A program made the translations under genes and the position numbers. Below, in pieces: positions 46,761-55,118 of a stretch of DNA of 64,000 nt (position 1 is its first letter; each line of letters begins with the position of its first letter). The DNA is from Bradyrhizobium sp. in8p8 (lineage in GTDB: Bacteria; Pseudomonadota; Alphaproteobacteria; Rhizobiales; Xanthobacteraceae). A model generated the notes under the pieces. It saw only the letters and a program-made list of their open reading frames with translations, was not told the DNA's origin and searched no databases. The DNA is taken from assembly GCF_000426845.1 (NCBI RefSeq), contig NZ_AUGD01000004.1, forward strand, positions 1-64,000, in the 5' to 3' direction.

Positions 46761-47228
46761 CTAATTCGAACTGTCGATCAGGCTCTCCAGCAGCCGCTTG
46801 AGCTCGCTCGTCGACTTGTCGCCGTAGCTCTCCAGGATGTGCTCCTCCTGGTCCACCGCGAGCGAGTTGAGCTTCCTGCAGAGCACCTTGCCGCGATCGG
46901 AGATGAACATCAGCACCTTGCGGCGATCGTTGGGATCCTGCACGCGATAGACCAGCGTGTCGGAGACCATGCGGTCGATCATCTTCGTCAGGGTCGGATG
47001 GTTGAGCAGCACGGCATCCGCGAGTTCGCCCATCGAATGGCCGTTGCCATCCGACAGCACCTTCAGGATGCGCCATTGCTCGACCGGCACGCCCTCCTTG
47101 CTCAACCGCAATTCGAGCTGCCGGTTGATCTCCCGGTTGGCTTGCGCGAGCAGGTAGGCGAGATGTTCGGTGATCGGGGTGTTTTCTTTCGACGGTTTTG
47201 CCACGGCTAAGACTTCGTCTTGACCCAA
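46761..47228 (-). CDS. MarR-family transcriptional regulator
   Basis: A 155-residue dimeric winged-helix regulator. LAYLLAQANREINRQLELRL forms the first helix, VEQWRILKVLSDGNGHSMGE and LADAVLLNHPTLTKMIDRMV the DNA-binding helices, and VYRVQDPNDRRKVLMFISDR the wing with the typical DxRD-like motif. Such proteins usually repress a divergent operon and respond to small ligands, often amides, phenols or aromatic acids. It is divergent from the AmiC-like gene across 155 bp that contain several palindromes, so it probably controls the amide module. GTG 47204 is a possible later start. Confidence 0.9.
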   Translation of the reverse strand: MGQDEVLAVAKPSKENTPITEHLAYLLAQANREINRQLELRLSKEGVPVEQWRILKVLSDGNGHSMGELADAVLLNHPTLTKMIDRMVSDTLVYRVQDPNDRRKVLMFISDRGKVLCRKLNSLAVDQEEHILESYGDKSTSELKRLLESLIDSSN

Positions 47229-47249
47229 ATGAGTGAATGTCTTGCAATC

Positions 47250-47296
47250 GATGCTGCATCTATATGCACTTCAATTCTTGAATATTCAATATTTCC
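47250..47296. promoter_or_regulatory. Candidate MarR operator / promoter region of the amide module
   Basis: Three short palindromes cluster here: GATGC-T-GCATC at 47250-47260, TGCAT-CTAT-ATGCA at 47255-47268 and TTGAATATTCAA at 47278-47289. The last is part of CTTGAA-N5-AATATTTCC (47277-47296), which recurs at 48610-48630. The AT-rich setting in a GC-rich genome supports a control region; binding is not shown. Confidence 0.5.
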
Positions 47297-47383
47297 AAAA
47301 TAGGATCATTGCCCAACAAACGGGCGGAAGCCGCGGCCGCCCGAAGAATGTGCTTTCAGGTCTGGTACCAGGCAGGAGTTGGC

Positions 47384-48568
47384 GTGCGCGCGACGGTAAA
47401 TTTCCCGGCTCACGGCGGTCCGGCGTTGCCGCCGTCATTGCTGTTCAGGAATTTGTCGTCACCGGCGGCGGATGTCGACCTGTCGCCATTCGACGCGCAG
47501 GTCATGAAGCGCCGCGGCGCGCGCAACAAGCTGCGCATCGGCAATTTCCTCACTTTCACCGGCTCGCCCGGAATCTGGGGGCCGACCTCCACCAACAGCG
47601 CAATGTTGGCGGTCGCCGAGATCAACAAGCGCGGCGGCATTCTGGGCCGCGAGCTCGAGCTCACGATCTACGATTCCGGCGGCCCGATCGAAGACGTGGT
47701 GCGGCGGGCCGAGCACGCGATCGCCCTCGATGAAGTCGACCTGATCATGGGCTCGCACATCAGCGCGGTCCGCGTCGCGCTGCGCAAGGTCACCGGCAAC
47801 CGCATCCCCTACATCTATACGCCCGTCTACGAAGGCGGCGAGCGCACGCCCGGCGTCATGGCGATCGGCGAAACGCCGCGGTGGCAGAGCCGGCCGTCGA
47901 TCCACTGGCTCGCCGAGGTCAAGAAGGCGGCGCGCTGGTATCTGATCGGCAGCGACTACGTCTGGCCATGGCAATCGCATCGCGCGGTCAAGCGCTACAT
48001 CAAGGAGGCGGGCGGCCAGGTCGTCGGCGAGGAGTTCGTGCCCGTCGGCGAGGACAATCATGAGCCGCATCTGGCCCGCATCCGTGCGGCAAGACCCGAC
48101 GTGGTGCTGATCTCGCTGATCGGCACCGACAGCATCACCTTCAACCGCGCCTTCGCGGAAGCGGGCCTGGCGACGTCGACGCTGCGGCTTGCGGGCGCGA
48201 TGGACGAGACGGTGCTGCTCGGCATCGGCGCCGACAACACCGAGAATCTGTTCTGTGCGTCCGGCTACTTCAACTGCATGGCCTCGCGCGCCAACGACGA
48301 GTTTCTCGGCGGCTACCAGGCCATGTTCGGCGCCAACGCGCCGCCGGTCGGCTCCGTCGGTCAGTCGAACTATGAGGGGCTGCGTTTCCTCGAATCCGTT
48401 GCCAATCGCGCCGGCTCGCTGGCGTTTCGGCCGCTGCTGAAGGCCGCGCGCAACACCGTCTACTCGGCCGGCCGTGGTCCTGTAACTCTTCGCGATGGCC
48501 GTGCCGAGATGCCGATGTATCTCGCTGAAGCCGACGGTCTCGACTTCAAGATCATCAAGGCGCTCTGA
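47384..48568 (+). CDS. AmiC-like cytosolic amide-binding sensor (periplasmic-binding-protein fold)
   Basis: A 394-residue type I periplasmic-binding-fold protein (Peripla_BP_6). Stretches follow Pseudomonas AmiC closely: AVAEINKRGGILGRELELTI, YTPVYEGGERTP, YLIGSDYVWPWQSHRAVKRY, EAGGQVVGEEFVPVG and ARPDVVLISLIGTDS. There is no signal peptide or lipobox, so like AmiC it should stay in the cytosol as a ligand sensor and not serve the transporter. GTG 47384 is chosen from AGGCAGGAG at 47370-47378; ATG 47504 is possible. No AmiR partner is present. Alternative: a transporter binding protein that lost its leader. Confidence 0.75.
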   Translation: MRATVNFPAHGGPALPPSLLFRNLSSPAADVDLSPFDAQVMKRRGARNKLRIGNFLTFTGSPGIWGPTSTNSAMLAVAEINKRGGILGRELELTIYDSGGPIEDVVRRAEHAIALDEVDLIMGSHISAVRVALRKVTGNRIPYIYTPVYEGGERTPGVMAIGETPRWQSRPSIHWLAEVKKAARWYLIGSDYVWPWQSHRAVKRYIKEAGGQVVGEEFVPVGEDNHEPHLARIRAARPDVVLISLIGTDSITFNRAFAEAGLATSTLRLAGAMDETVLLGIGADNTENLFCASGYFNCMASRANDEFLGGYQAMFGANAPPVGSVGQSNYEGLRFLESVANRAGSLAFRPLLKAARNTVYSAGRGPVTLRDGRAEMPMYLAEADGLDFKIIKAL

Positions 48569-48609
48569 GAGGCGGCTGCTGATCCGTCGCAGCGGTCTTC
48601 GAAATAATA

Positions 48610-48630
48610 CTTGAAAAGGAAAATATTTCC
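48610..48630 (+). promoter_or_regulatory. Second copy of the amide-module motif upstream of the amidase
   Basis: CTTGAA-N6-AATATTTCC at 48610-48630 repeats the motif upstream of the AmiC-like gene with a spacer one base longer. It contains GGAAA-ATA-TTTCC and lies 105 bp before the amidase GTG, in a 166-bp intergenic gap. Candidate regulator site or promoter. Confidence 0.45.
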
Positions 48631-48734
48631 GTCTCTAGTAACGACGCGAAGCCGATCGGGCCGTGCCATGCAGGCGCGAGCAGATGTGGCTTCCGACCAA
48701 CGCCAGGGATCAAGAAGCCTTCAAGGAGAGCGCC

Positions 48735-50249
48735 GTGACAGTTGCCCTTCCCACGCCAGCCCAACTTCGCAGTGTCGCCGAGCAATGCGGCCTTTCGCTC
48801 ACCGATGATGACGTCGCCTCGTTCCGCGGCCTGATGCAAGGCTCGATCGAAGCCTACAACCTCGTTGCCACGATGCCGGACGAGCTGCCGGAGGTGAAAT
48901 ATCCGCGCACGCCGGGCTATCGGCCTTCGGCTGAAGAGAATCCGCGCAATGCCTGGTATCGCAAGTCGACCGTGAAGGGTGCGGCCAGCGGCAAGCTCAA
49001 GGGCAAGACCGTCGCGCTCAAGGACAACATCATGCTGGCCGGCGTGCCCATGACCAATGGCTCGTCGACGCTGGAAGGCTATGTGCCCGACTTCGACGCC
49101 ACCATCGTCACGCGCATGCTGGATGCCGGCGCCGAGATCAAGGGCAAGGTGCATTGCGAGCACTTCTGCCTCTCCGGCGGCAGTCACACCGGCTCCTACG
49201 GACCCGTGCACAATCCGCACAAGATGGGCTATTCGGCCGGCGGCTCGTCGTCGGGCTCGGGTGTCGTCGTCGCGCTCGGCGAGGTCGACATGGCAATCGG
49301 CGGCGATCAGGGCGGCTCGATCCGCATGCCGTCCTCGTTCTGCGGCATCTACGGCATGAAGCCGACCTGGGGCCTCGTGCCCTATACCGGGATCATGCCG
49401 ATCGAGATCTACGTCGACCATACCGGCCCGATGACCGCAACGGTCGAAGACAACGCGCTGCTGCTTGAAGTGCTCGCCGGCGACGACGGCTACGATCCGC
49501 GCATCAAGGCGCCGAAGGTCGAGGAGTACACCAAGGCGCTCGGCCAGGGCGTCAAGGGAATGAAGATCGGTATCCTCAAGGAGGGCTTCGAGCAGCCGAC
49601 GGCAGAGGCCGCGGTGAACGAAAGCGTCCGCGAGGCCGCAAAGCGCTTCAAGGATCTGGGCGCCAGCGTGGAGACCATCTCGGTCCCGATGCATCTTCTG
49701 GGCGGCGCGATCTGGACCCCGATCGGCACCGAGGGCCTGACCCAGACCATGATGTTCGGCGACGGTTACGGCCTCAGCCGCGGCGATCTCTATTCGACCT
49801 CGCTGATGGATTTCCATCGTGGCTGGCGCCGGCAGGCGGACTCGCTGTCCGAGACGACCAAGTTGTTCATGCTGCTCGGCACCTACATCAACAACAATTT
49901 CGGTCCGCGCTTCTACGGCAAGGCCCTCAACATCTCGCGCCGGCTGACGGCGGCCTACGACAAGGCGTTCAAGGATTACGATCTGCTTCTGCTGCCGACG
50001 ACGCCGATGAAGGCCACCAAGCTGCCGGAGCCGAATGCCAGTCGCGAGGAATACGTTGCGCGCGCGCTGGAGATGATCTCCAACACCGCGCCGTTCGACA
50101 TCACGCATCATCCGGCAATGTCGCTGCCATGCGGAATGGTTGACGGTCTGCCGGTCGGCCTGATGCTGGTCGGACGCATGTTCGAGGAGTCCACCATCTA
50201 CCGCGCCGCCCACGCCTTCGAGAAGATCGGCGATTGGAAGAAGATGTGA
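48735..50249 (+). CDS. Amidase, Rhodococcus enantioselective-amidase type
   Basis: A 504-residue amidase-signature enzyme that hydrolyses a carboxamide to acid and ammonia. Catalytic Lys is in VALKDNIMLAGVPM, the cis-Ser in YSAGGSSSGSGVVVALGE, the nucleophile Ser in GGDQGGSIRMPSSFCGIYG. MKPTWGLVPYTGIMPIE and LAGDDGYDPR, plus the helical N-terminal 80 residues, match the nitrile-pathway amidases of Rhodococcus. GTG 48735 follows AAGGAGAG at 48723-48730. It sits between the AmiC-like sensor and the ABC transporter and is probably the module's enzyme. It is not closely similar to the amidase at 7679. Confidence 0.92.
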   Translation: MTVALPTPAQLRSVAEQCGLSLTDDDVASFRGLMQGSIEAYNLVATMPDELPEVKYPRTPGYRPSAEENPRNAWYRKSTVKGAASGKLKGKTVALKDNIMLAGVPMTNGSSTLEGYVPDFDATIVTRMLDAGAEIKGKVHCEHFCLSGGSHTGSYGPVHNPHKMGYSAGGSSSGSGVVVALGEVDMAIGGDQGGSIRMPSSFCGIYGMKPTWGLVPYTGIMPIEIYVDHTGPMTATVEDNALLLEVLAGDDGYDPRIKAPKVEEYTKALGQGVKGMKIGILKEGFEQPTAEAAVNESVREAAKRFKDLGASVETISVPMHLLGGAIWTPIGTEGLTQTMMFGDGYGLSRGDLYSTSLMDFHRGWRRQADSLSETTKLFMLLGTYINNNFGPRFYGKALNISRRLTAAYDKAFKDYDLLLLPTTPMKATKLPEPNASREEYVARALEMISNTAPFDITHHPAMSLPCGMVDGLPVGLMLVGRMFEESTIYRAAHAFEKIGDWKKM

Positions 50250-50285
50250 GCGGACTATCAATGCAGACGGGCGGAACAGCAGCGC

Positions 50286-51143
50286 ATGGCTAACGCGTTC
50301 GTTGCGGCGTTCGAGATCCTGAGCTTCGGCGCGATCATTGTCCTGATCGTGCTGGGGCTCGGGATCATCGCCAGCATGATGGGCATCTTCAACTTCGCGC
50401 AGGGCGAGTTCGTCCTGCTCGGCGCCTACATCACCTATCTCGCCTATGCCAAGGGCCTGCCCATCTGGGCCGGCATGGTCGCAGCGCCCTTCGTGGTCGG
50501 CGCGCTCGGCTTCGTGCTGGAGGCGCTGATCATCCGACGATTCTATGCCGCGCCGATTGTCGCCATGCTCGGCACCTATGCGCTCGGCCTGATCATCCGC
50601 GAATCCGTGCGCGGCCTGATCGGCGGCTTTTATCTCACCGTGCCGGAGCCGATCGGCGGCTCGATCGATATCGGCGCCATGCACATCTCGGCCTGGCGCT
50701 TCACCATCATCGTCATCACGCTCCTGGTGATGGGCGCCTGCTATCTGCTGCTGTCGCGCACGAGCTTTGGCCTGCGCGTGCGGGCGACGCTGGAGAATCC
50801 GTCGCTGGCACGTGCCTCCGGCATCTCAACGCCATTGATCTACGGCGCGACCTTCGCCTTCGGTGCGGCGCTTGCCGGGCTTGCCGGCGCGCTGATCGTG
50901 CCGGTGTTCAGCCTGTTCGCCGATCTCGGCCTGCGCTTCCTGATCCAGGGCTTCGTCGCGGTCATGGTCGGTGGTGTCGGCTCGTTCATCGGACCGGTTG
51001 CCGGTGCCGGCGTCATTGGCACGCTCAGCGCCGCGCTGCCCTGGGTGATGGCGCCCGTCGTCGCCGACGTCCTCGTCTTCGTCCTCGCCATCGTCTTCAT
51101 CAAATTCCGCCCGCAGGGCCTCATCGCTGGAAAAGGGGTTTAA
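50286..51143 (+). CDS. livH: Branched-chain-type ABC transporter permease (LivH)
   Basis: A 285-residue inner-membrane permease of the HAAT (hydrophobic amino acid/amide/urea) ABC family with about eight membrane helices. It begins FEILSFGAIIVLIVLGLGII and has [20 protein letters not shown], the conserved LivH loop, and ARASGISTPLIYGATFAFGA near the ATPase contact. Given the neighbouring amidase, the likely substrate is an amide or its acid rather than leucine; this is inference. It lies 36 bp after the amidase and 4 bp before the binding protein. Confidence 0.9.
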   Translation: MANAFVAAFEILSFGAIIVLIVLGLGIIASMMGIFNFAQGEFVLLGAYITYLAYAKGLPIWAGMVAAPFVVGALGFVLEALIIRRFYAAPIVAMLGTYALGLIIRESVRGLIGGFYLTVPEPIGGSIDIGAMHISAWRFTIIVITLLVMGACYLLLSRTSFGLRVRATLENPSLARASGISTPLIYGATFAFGAALAGLAGALIVPVFSLFADLGLRFLIQGFVAVMVGGVGSFIGPVAGAGVIGTLSAALPWVMAPVVADVLVFVLAIVFIKFRPQGLIAGKGV

Positions 51144-51147
51144 TCAC

Positions 51148-52365
51148 ATGTTCGATCGTACTCAGCTCACGCGACGTCGCTTTCTTTCCAATTTCGCATT
51201 TGCTTCCGGAGCCGTCGCAACCGGCGTCGGCAGCTGGGTGATCCCGGCGCCCTGGGCCAACGCGGCCGAGGGCCCGATCAAGGTCGGCATCGCCACCGAT
51301 CTCACTGGTCCGATCGCCTATGCCGGCAACGCCGACGCCAACGTCGCCAAGATGGTGATCAAGGAGATCAACGCCGCCGGCGGCCTGCTCGGCCGTCCGC
51401 TCGAGCTCTACATCGAGGATACCGCCTCCAACGAATCCGTCGCGGTCGGCAACGTGCGCAAGCTGATTCAGCGCGACAAGGTAGACATGGTGCTGGGCGG
51501 CATCACCTCGTCGATGCGCAACGCGATCAAGGACCCGATCGTGGCGCGCGGCAAGACGCTCTACATCTACCCGCAGCTCTACGAGGGCAAGGAGTGCACG
51601 CCCTATCTGTTCTGCACCGGCCCGACCCCGGCGCAGCAATGCGACGAGTTCATCCCCTGGCTGATCAAGAACGGCGGCAAGAAGTTCGCGCTGCCGAGCG
51701 CCAACTACGTCTGGCCGCACACGCTCAACGTTTACGCGCGCAAGGTGATCGAATCCAACGGCGGCGAGGTCGTGTTCGAAGAATATTATCCGCTCGACCA
51801 GGTCGATTTCTCATCGACCGTCAACCGCATCATCTCCAACAAGGTGGACGTGGTCTTCAACACCGTCATCCCGCCCGGCGTCGGCCCGTTCTTCAAGCAG
51901 CTCTACGAAGCCGGCTTCCTCAAGAACGGCGGGCGGCTCGCCTGCGTCTACTATGACGAGAACACGCTCAACATCAACCAGGCCGCCGAGATCGAAGGCC
52001 TCGCCAGCTGTCTCGATTACTTCAAGGTGCTGACCAAGGAGAATCCGTTCGACGCCAAGATCCAGGCTGCTTACGAGAAGGACTTCCCCGGCAACTTCCT
52101 CTTCGCTGCCGGCAGTGCCGCCACCGGCACCTATCGCGGTCTCAAGCTGTGGGAAGCTGCGGTCAAGGAGGCCGGCAAGATCGACCGCGAATCGGTCGCG
52201 GCCGCGCTCGATCACGCCAAGATCGCCGAGGGTCCCGGCGGACCCGCCGAGATGGTTCCGGGCAAGCGGCACTGCAAGATGAAGATGTACACCGCGGTCG
52301 CCAAGGGCGGAAACTACGAGATCGTTGCGCGCAGCAGCGGCCTCGTCGATCCCAAGGAATGCTGA
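51148..52365 (+). CDS. ABC transporter substrate-binding protein, Tat-exported
   Basis: A 405-residue Peripla_BP_6 protein, the external ligand receptor for the adjacent permeases. The leader TRRRFLSNFAFASGAVATGV has a twin-arginine motif and a cleavage site near WANAAEG. VGIATDLTGPIAYAGNADAN, INAAGGLLGRPLELYIEDTA and IYPQLYEGKECTPYLFCTGP outline the two-lobed fold. It shares the family with the AmiC-like protein 3 kb upstream but has an export signal that the other lacks. Close urea/amide-binding relatives exist; the ligand is not determinable. Confidence 0.9.
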   Translation: MFDRTQLTRRRFLSNFAFASGAVATGVGSWVIPAPWANAAEGPIKVGIATDLTGPIAYAGNADANVAKMVIKEINAAGGLLGRPLELYIEDTASNESVAVGNVRKLIQRDKVDMVLGGITSSMRNAIKDPIVARGKTLYIYPQLYEGKECTPYLFCTGPTPAQQCDEFIPWLIKNGGKKFALPSANYVWPHTLNVYARKVIESNGGEVVFEEYYPLDQVDFSSTVNRIISNKVDVVFNTVIPPGVGPFFKQLYEAGFLKNGGRLACVYYDENTLNINQAAEIEGLASCLDYFKVLTKENPFDAKIQAAYEKDFPGNFLFAAGSAATGTYRGLKLWEAAVKEAGKIDRESVAAALDHAKIAEGPGGPAEMVPGKRHCKMKMYTAVAKGGNYEIVARSSGLVDPKEC

Positions 52366-52380
52366 CGCGCGCCGCTCGTC

Positions 52381-52403
52381 ACCTCTCCCCCCGGGGGAGA
52401 GGT
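52381..52403. repeat. Dispersed hairpin between binding protein and LivM genes
   Basis: ACCTCTCCCC / GGGGAGAGGT form a perfect 10-bp stem around CCG, 16 bp after the stop codon. This sequence type recurs between Bradyrhizobium genes. It may reduce readthrough, leaving the binding protein more abundant than the permease. Confidence 0.6.
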
Positions 52404-52435
52404 GCAGTGCCCGCCGCAAGGTGCTTTAACTCGGA

Positions 52436-53527
52436 ATGCTGAAGTCCATGGGTGCAGCCAAGCAAGCGATCCACGCCGCCGTCGCGGATGAGGCGGATGT
52501 TTCGGTGGCAGAAGGCGTGCCGGCCGAGCGACCGACCACACGAAAAGTCCTGCCTATCGTCGAGGGCGTCGTGCTCGTCGCGGCGCTGCTCGCGCCGCTG
52601 GTGCTGCAGGACTATCTCACGGTGTTCGCGACGCGCGTCATCATCCTGGCACTGTTCGCATTGTCGTTCGACCTGGTCTGGGGCTATGCCGGCATCATGA
52701 GCTTCGGCCAGGCCCTGTTCTTCGGCTCGGCCGGCTACGGCGTGGCGCTGCTCGCGCGTGACCTCAACGTCACCAACATCCTTCTGGTGCTGCCGGCGGG
52801 TACGCTGATCGGCCTGACCTTCGCGCTGCTGCTCGGCGGCTTCCTGCTGCTGGGACGGCATCCCTCCAGCGTCATCTTCGTCTCGCTCGGCACATTGACC
52901 GGCTCCTACGCCGCCGATCGCCTCGCGCGCGGCTGGTACTATCTCGGCGGCCAGAACGGCATCCCCTCAATCGCGCCGATGTCGCTCGGCAGCTATGATT
53001 TCACCGAGGGCCCCGCCTTCTACTATCTGGTGCTCGGCATCCTCGTCGTGGTCTATCTGCTGTGCCGTTTCCTGGTGCGCTCGCAATTCGGTCTTGCGCT
53101 CGCCGGCCTGCGCGAGAACGAGCAGCGCATCGCCTTCTTCGGCTACAAGGCGCAGCATCTTAAAGCGATCATCTTCACCATCGGCGGGGCCGTCGCCGGT
53201 CTCGCCGGCAGCCTCTATGCCTTCCACGAAGGCTTTGTCTGGCCCAACATGGTCGGCGTCGTGGTCTCGACCCAGGTCGTGCTCTACGTTCTGTTTGGCG
53301 GCTCCGGCACGCTGATCGGCGCGGTGATCGGTGCCATCATCGTCGAGGGCGTCAGCTTCTGGCTCTCGGACAATTACCGCGACATCTGGCCGATCATCCT
53401 CGGTCTGCTGCTGCTGCTCGTGATCCTGTTCCGCCCGCTCGGCCTGATCAGCTTCGTGCTCGGCGAGCGCGAGCGCGTCGGCAGCTTTGGCGCCAAGCCG
53501 AAGGAGAAGCGCAATGCCGCTCCTTGA
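52436..53527 (+). CDS. livM: Branched-chain-type ABC transporter permease (LivM)
   Basis: A 363-residue second permease of the HAAT system. After a polar ~35-residue N-terminus come about ten hydrophobic segments; VWGYAGIMSFGQALFFGSAG is the LivM signature, and LAGLRENEQRIAFFGYKAQH the cytoplasmic coupling loop. The 3' end overlaps livG by 14 bp. ATG 52436 is preferred; an in-frame Met five codons later is possible. Confidence 0.9.
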   Translation: MLKSMGAAKQAIHAAVADEADVSVAEGVPAERPTTRKVLPIVEGVVLVAALLAPLVLQDYLTVFATRVIILALFALSFDLVWGYAGIMSFGQALFFGSAGYGVALLARDLNVTNILLVLPAGTLIGLTFALLLGGFLLLGRHPSSVIFVSLGTLTGSYAADRLARGWYYLGGQNGIPSIAPMSLGSYDFTEGPAFYYLVLGILVVVYLLCRFLVRSQFGLALAGLRENEQRIAFFGYKAQHLKAIIFTIGGAVAGLAGSLYAFHEGFVWPNMVGVVVSTQVVLYVLFGGSGTLIGAVIGAIIVEGVSFWLSDNYRDIWPIILGLLLLLVILFRPLGLISFVLGERERVGSFGAKPKEKRNAAP

Positions 53528-54248
53528 AGCCGCCGGCGTCAAGAAAGTCTTCGGCAAGCTGACCGCGCTCGATGGCGCCTCGCTCACCGTCGGCGAGAAC
53601 GAATTCCACGGCCTGATCGGCCCGAACGGCTCCGGCAAGAGCACGCTGATGAAGTGCATCGCCGGCGCCGAGGTGCCGACGCAGGGCAAGGTGTCGTTCG
53701 TCAACACCGATATTACCGAGTTCACGCCGACCGAGCGCGCCCGCGCCGGCATGAGCCTGAAATTCCAGATCACCTCCGTGCTGCCGTCGCTGACGCTCTA
53801 CGACAACATCCTGCTCGCGCTGCAGGCGCAGTGCTCGCTGCTCGATCTCGTGTTCTCGCGCACGCGCGGGCTCCTGCACGACCAGGTCATGACCATGCTG
53901 ACCCAGTTCCGGCTCGCCGACCGCGCCTTCGAGGCGGCGGCGGCGTTGTCGCACGGCCAGCAGCAATGGCTGGAGATCGCGATGGCGTTGGCAGGCAAGC
54001 CGAAGCTGCTGCTGCTCGACGAGCCGACCGGCGGCATGAGCCTGGAGGAGCGCCGCGTCACCGGCGAATTGCTGCAGCCGATCAAGCAGCATTGCTCGCT
54101 CGTCATCGTCGAGCACGACCTCGATTTCATCCGCGACATCTGTGATCGGCTGACCGTGCTCGACCAGGGCAAGGTGCTGGCATCCGGCACGGTGTCCGAG
54201 ATCCAGGCCAACAAGTCCGTCCAGGAGATCTATCTGCGCCGTGCCTGA
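53514..54248 (+). CDS. livG: ABC transporter ATP-binding protein (LivG)
   Basis: A 244-residue ATPase. Walker A is GLIGPNGSGKSTLMKCIAG, the Q-loop lies in MSLKFQITSVLPSLTLYDNI, the signature is ALSHGQQQWLEIAMALAG (SHGQQ rather than SGGQQ), Walker B is KLLLLDEPTGGMSLEE and the H-loop IVEHDLDFI. The SHGQ signature is usual for LivG of urea/amide-type systems. Overlaps livM by 14 bp and livF by 8 bp. Confidence 0.93.
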   Translation: MPLLEAAGVKKVFGKLTALDGASLTVGENEFHGLIGPNGSGKSTLMKCIAGAEVPTQGKVSFVNTDITEFTPTERARAGMSLKFQITSVLPSLTLYDNILLALQAQCSLLDLVFSRTRGLLHDQVMTMLTQFRLADRAFEAAAALSHGQQQWLEIAMALAGKPKLLLLDEPTGGMSLEERRVTGELLQPIKQHCSLVIVEHDLDFIRDICDRLTVLDQGKVLASGTVSEIQANKSVQEIYLRRA

Positions 54249-54936
54249 ATTTTTGGATATCAAGCATCTCGACGCCGGCTACGGCCGCAGCCAGGTCCTG
54301 TTCGACGTCAACCTCGGCATTCCCTGGCGCGGCGGCGTCGCCGTGCTCGGGCGCAACGGCGCCGGCAAGACCACGCTGATGAAGACCATCGTCGGCGAAT
54401 TGCCGGCGTGGAAGGGCGAGGTCGCCTTCGACGGCCGCGACATCAGCCGCCGCGCCACCCAGGAGCGCGTGCGCGCCGGCATCGGCTACGTGCCGCAGGA
54501 GCATTCGGTGTTCGCGCGCCTGTCGGTGCGCGACAATCTCGCCGTCGGCTCGCTCGCGCGCAAGGATGCCTCTGCCATCGACCGCGTGCTGACGATTTTC
54601 CCCAAGCTCGGCCAGCGCCTCGACCAGCCTGCCGGCACGCTCTCGGGCGGCGAGCGCAAGATGCTCGCCATCGGCCGCGCCATGCTGGGCGATCCGAAGC
54701 TGCTGCTGCTGGACGAGCCCACCGAAGGCGTCTGGATCGGCGTCATCGAGGAGATCACCGAACGCCTGATCGATCTCGCCAAGGAGATCGCCGTCATCAT
54801 CGTCGAGCAGCACCTCGACCTGGCGCTGCGCGTCGCCGACTACGCCTACGTGCTCGACCGCGGCCGGGTCGCGCTGCAAGGCGAGGCGGGCGAGGTGAGA
54901 AGCAATCCGGAGCTGATGCGCTATCTGGCGCCGTAG
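54241..54936 (+). CDS. livF: ABC transporter ATP-binding protein (LivF)
   Basis: A 231-residue ATPase that pairs with LivG. Walker A is VLGRNGAGKTTLMKTIVG, the signature GTLSGGERKMLAIGRAM, Walker B KLLLLDEPTEGVWIG and the H-loop IVEQHLDLALRV. GTG 54241 lies inside the livG 3' end, so translation is coupled. It completes the transporter. The asymmetric signature motifs of LivG and LivF are typical of this family. Confidence 0.93.
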   Translation: MPEFLDIKHLDAGYGRSQVLFDVNLGIPWRGGVAVLGRNGAGKTTLMKTIVGELPAWKGEVAFDGRDISRRATQERVRAGIGYVPQEHSVFARLSVRDNLAVGSLARKDASAIDRVLTIFPKLGQRLDQPAGTLSGGERKMLAIGRAMLGDPKLLLLDEPTEGVWIGVIEEITERLIDLAKEIAVIIVEQHLDLALRVADYAYVLDRGRVALQGEAGEVRSNPELMRYLAP

Positions 54937-55060
54937 GCGCCAGTTGTTCGTGAGTGAGCCGCTGTGCTCGCTGCCCACTTCGACTGTTATGCCGCCGATG
55001 GCGGGGCACCCAGTACGCTGCGGCTTCTCGGTTCAACCACAAGCGTCTCTGGAAGGCTGA

Positions 55061-55080
55061 TCGCCCGCCTTCGCGGGCGA
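55061..55080. terminator. Hairpin between convergent livF and lipoprotein gene
   Basis: TCGCCCGC / GCGGGCGA pair around CTTC, between the end of the transporter operon and the convergent L,D-transpeptidase paralogue. The arms match a common intergenic repeat core. Confidence 0.5.
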
Positions 55081-55118
55081 TGACAGTGCGAGTGTGGAGC
55101 GAAACCGAAAGTCGCCCG

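Noticed and set aside
48555..50684. A 709-residue open frame on the minus strand opposite the amidase and LivH
   Set aside because: Fully antisense to well-supported genes and rich in Asp, His, Arg and Ala, as expected for a shadow frame.
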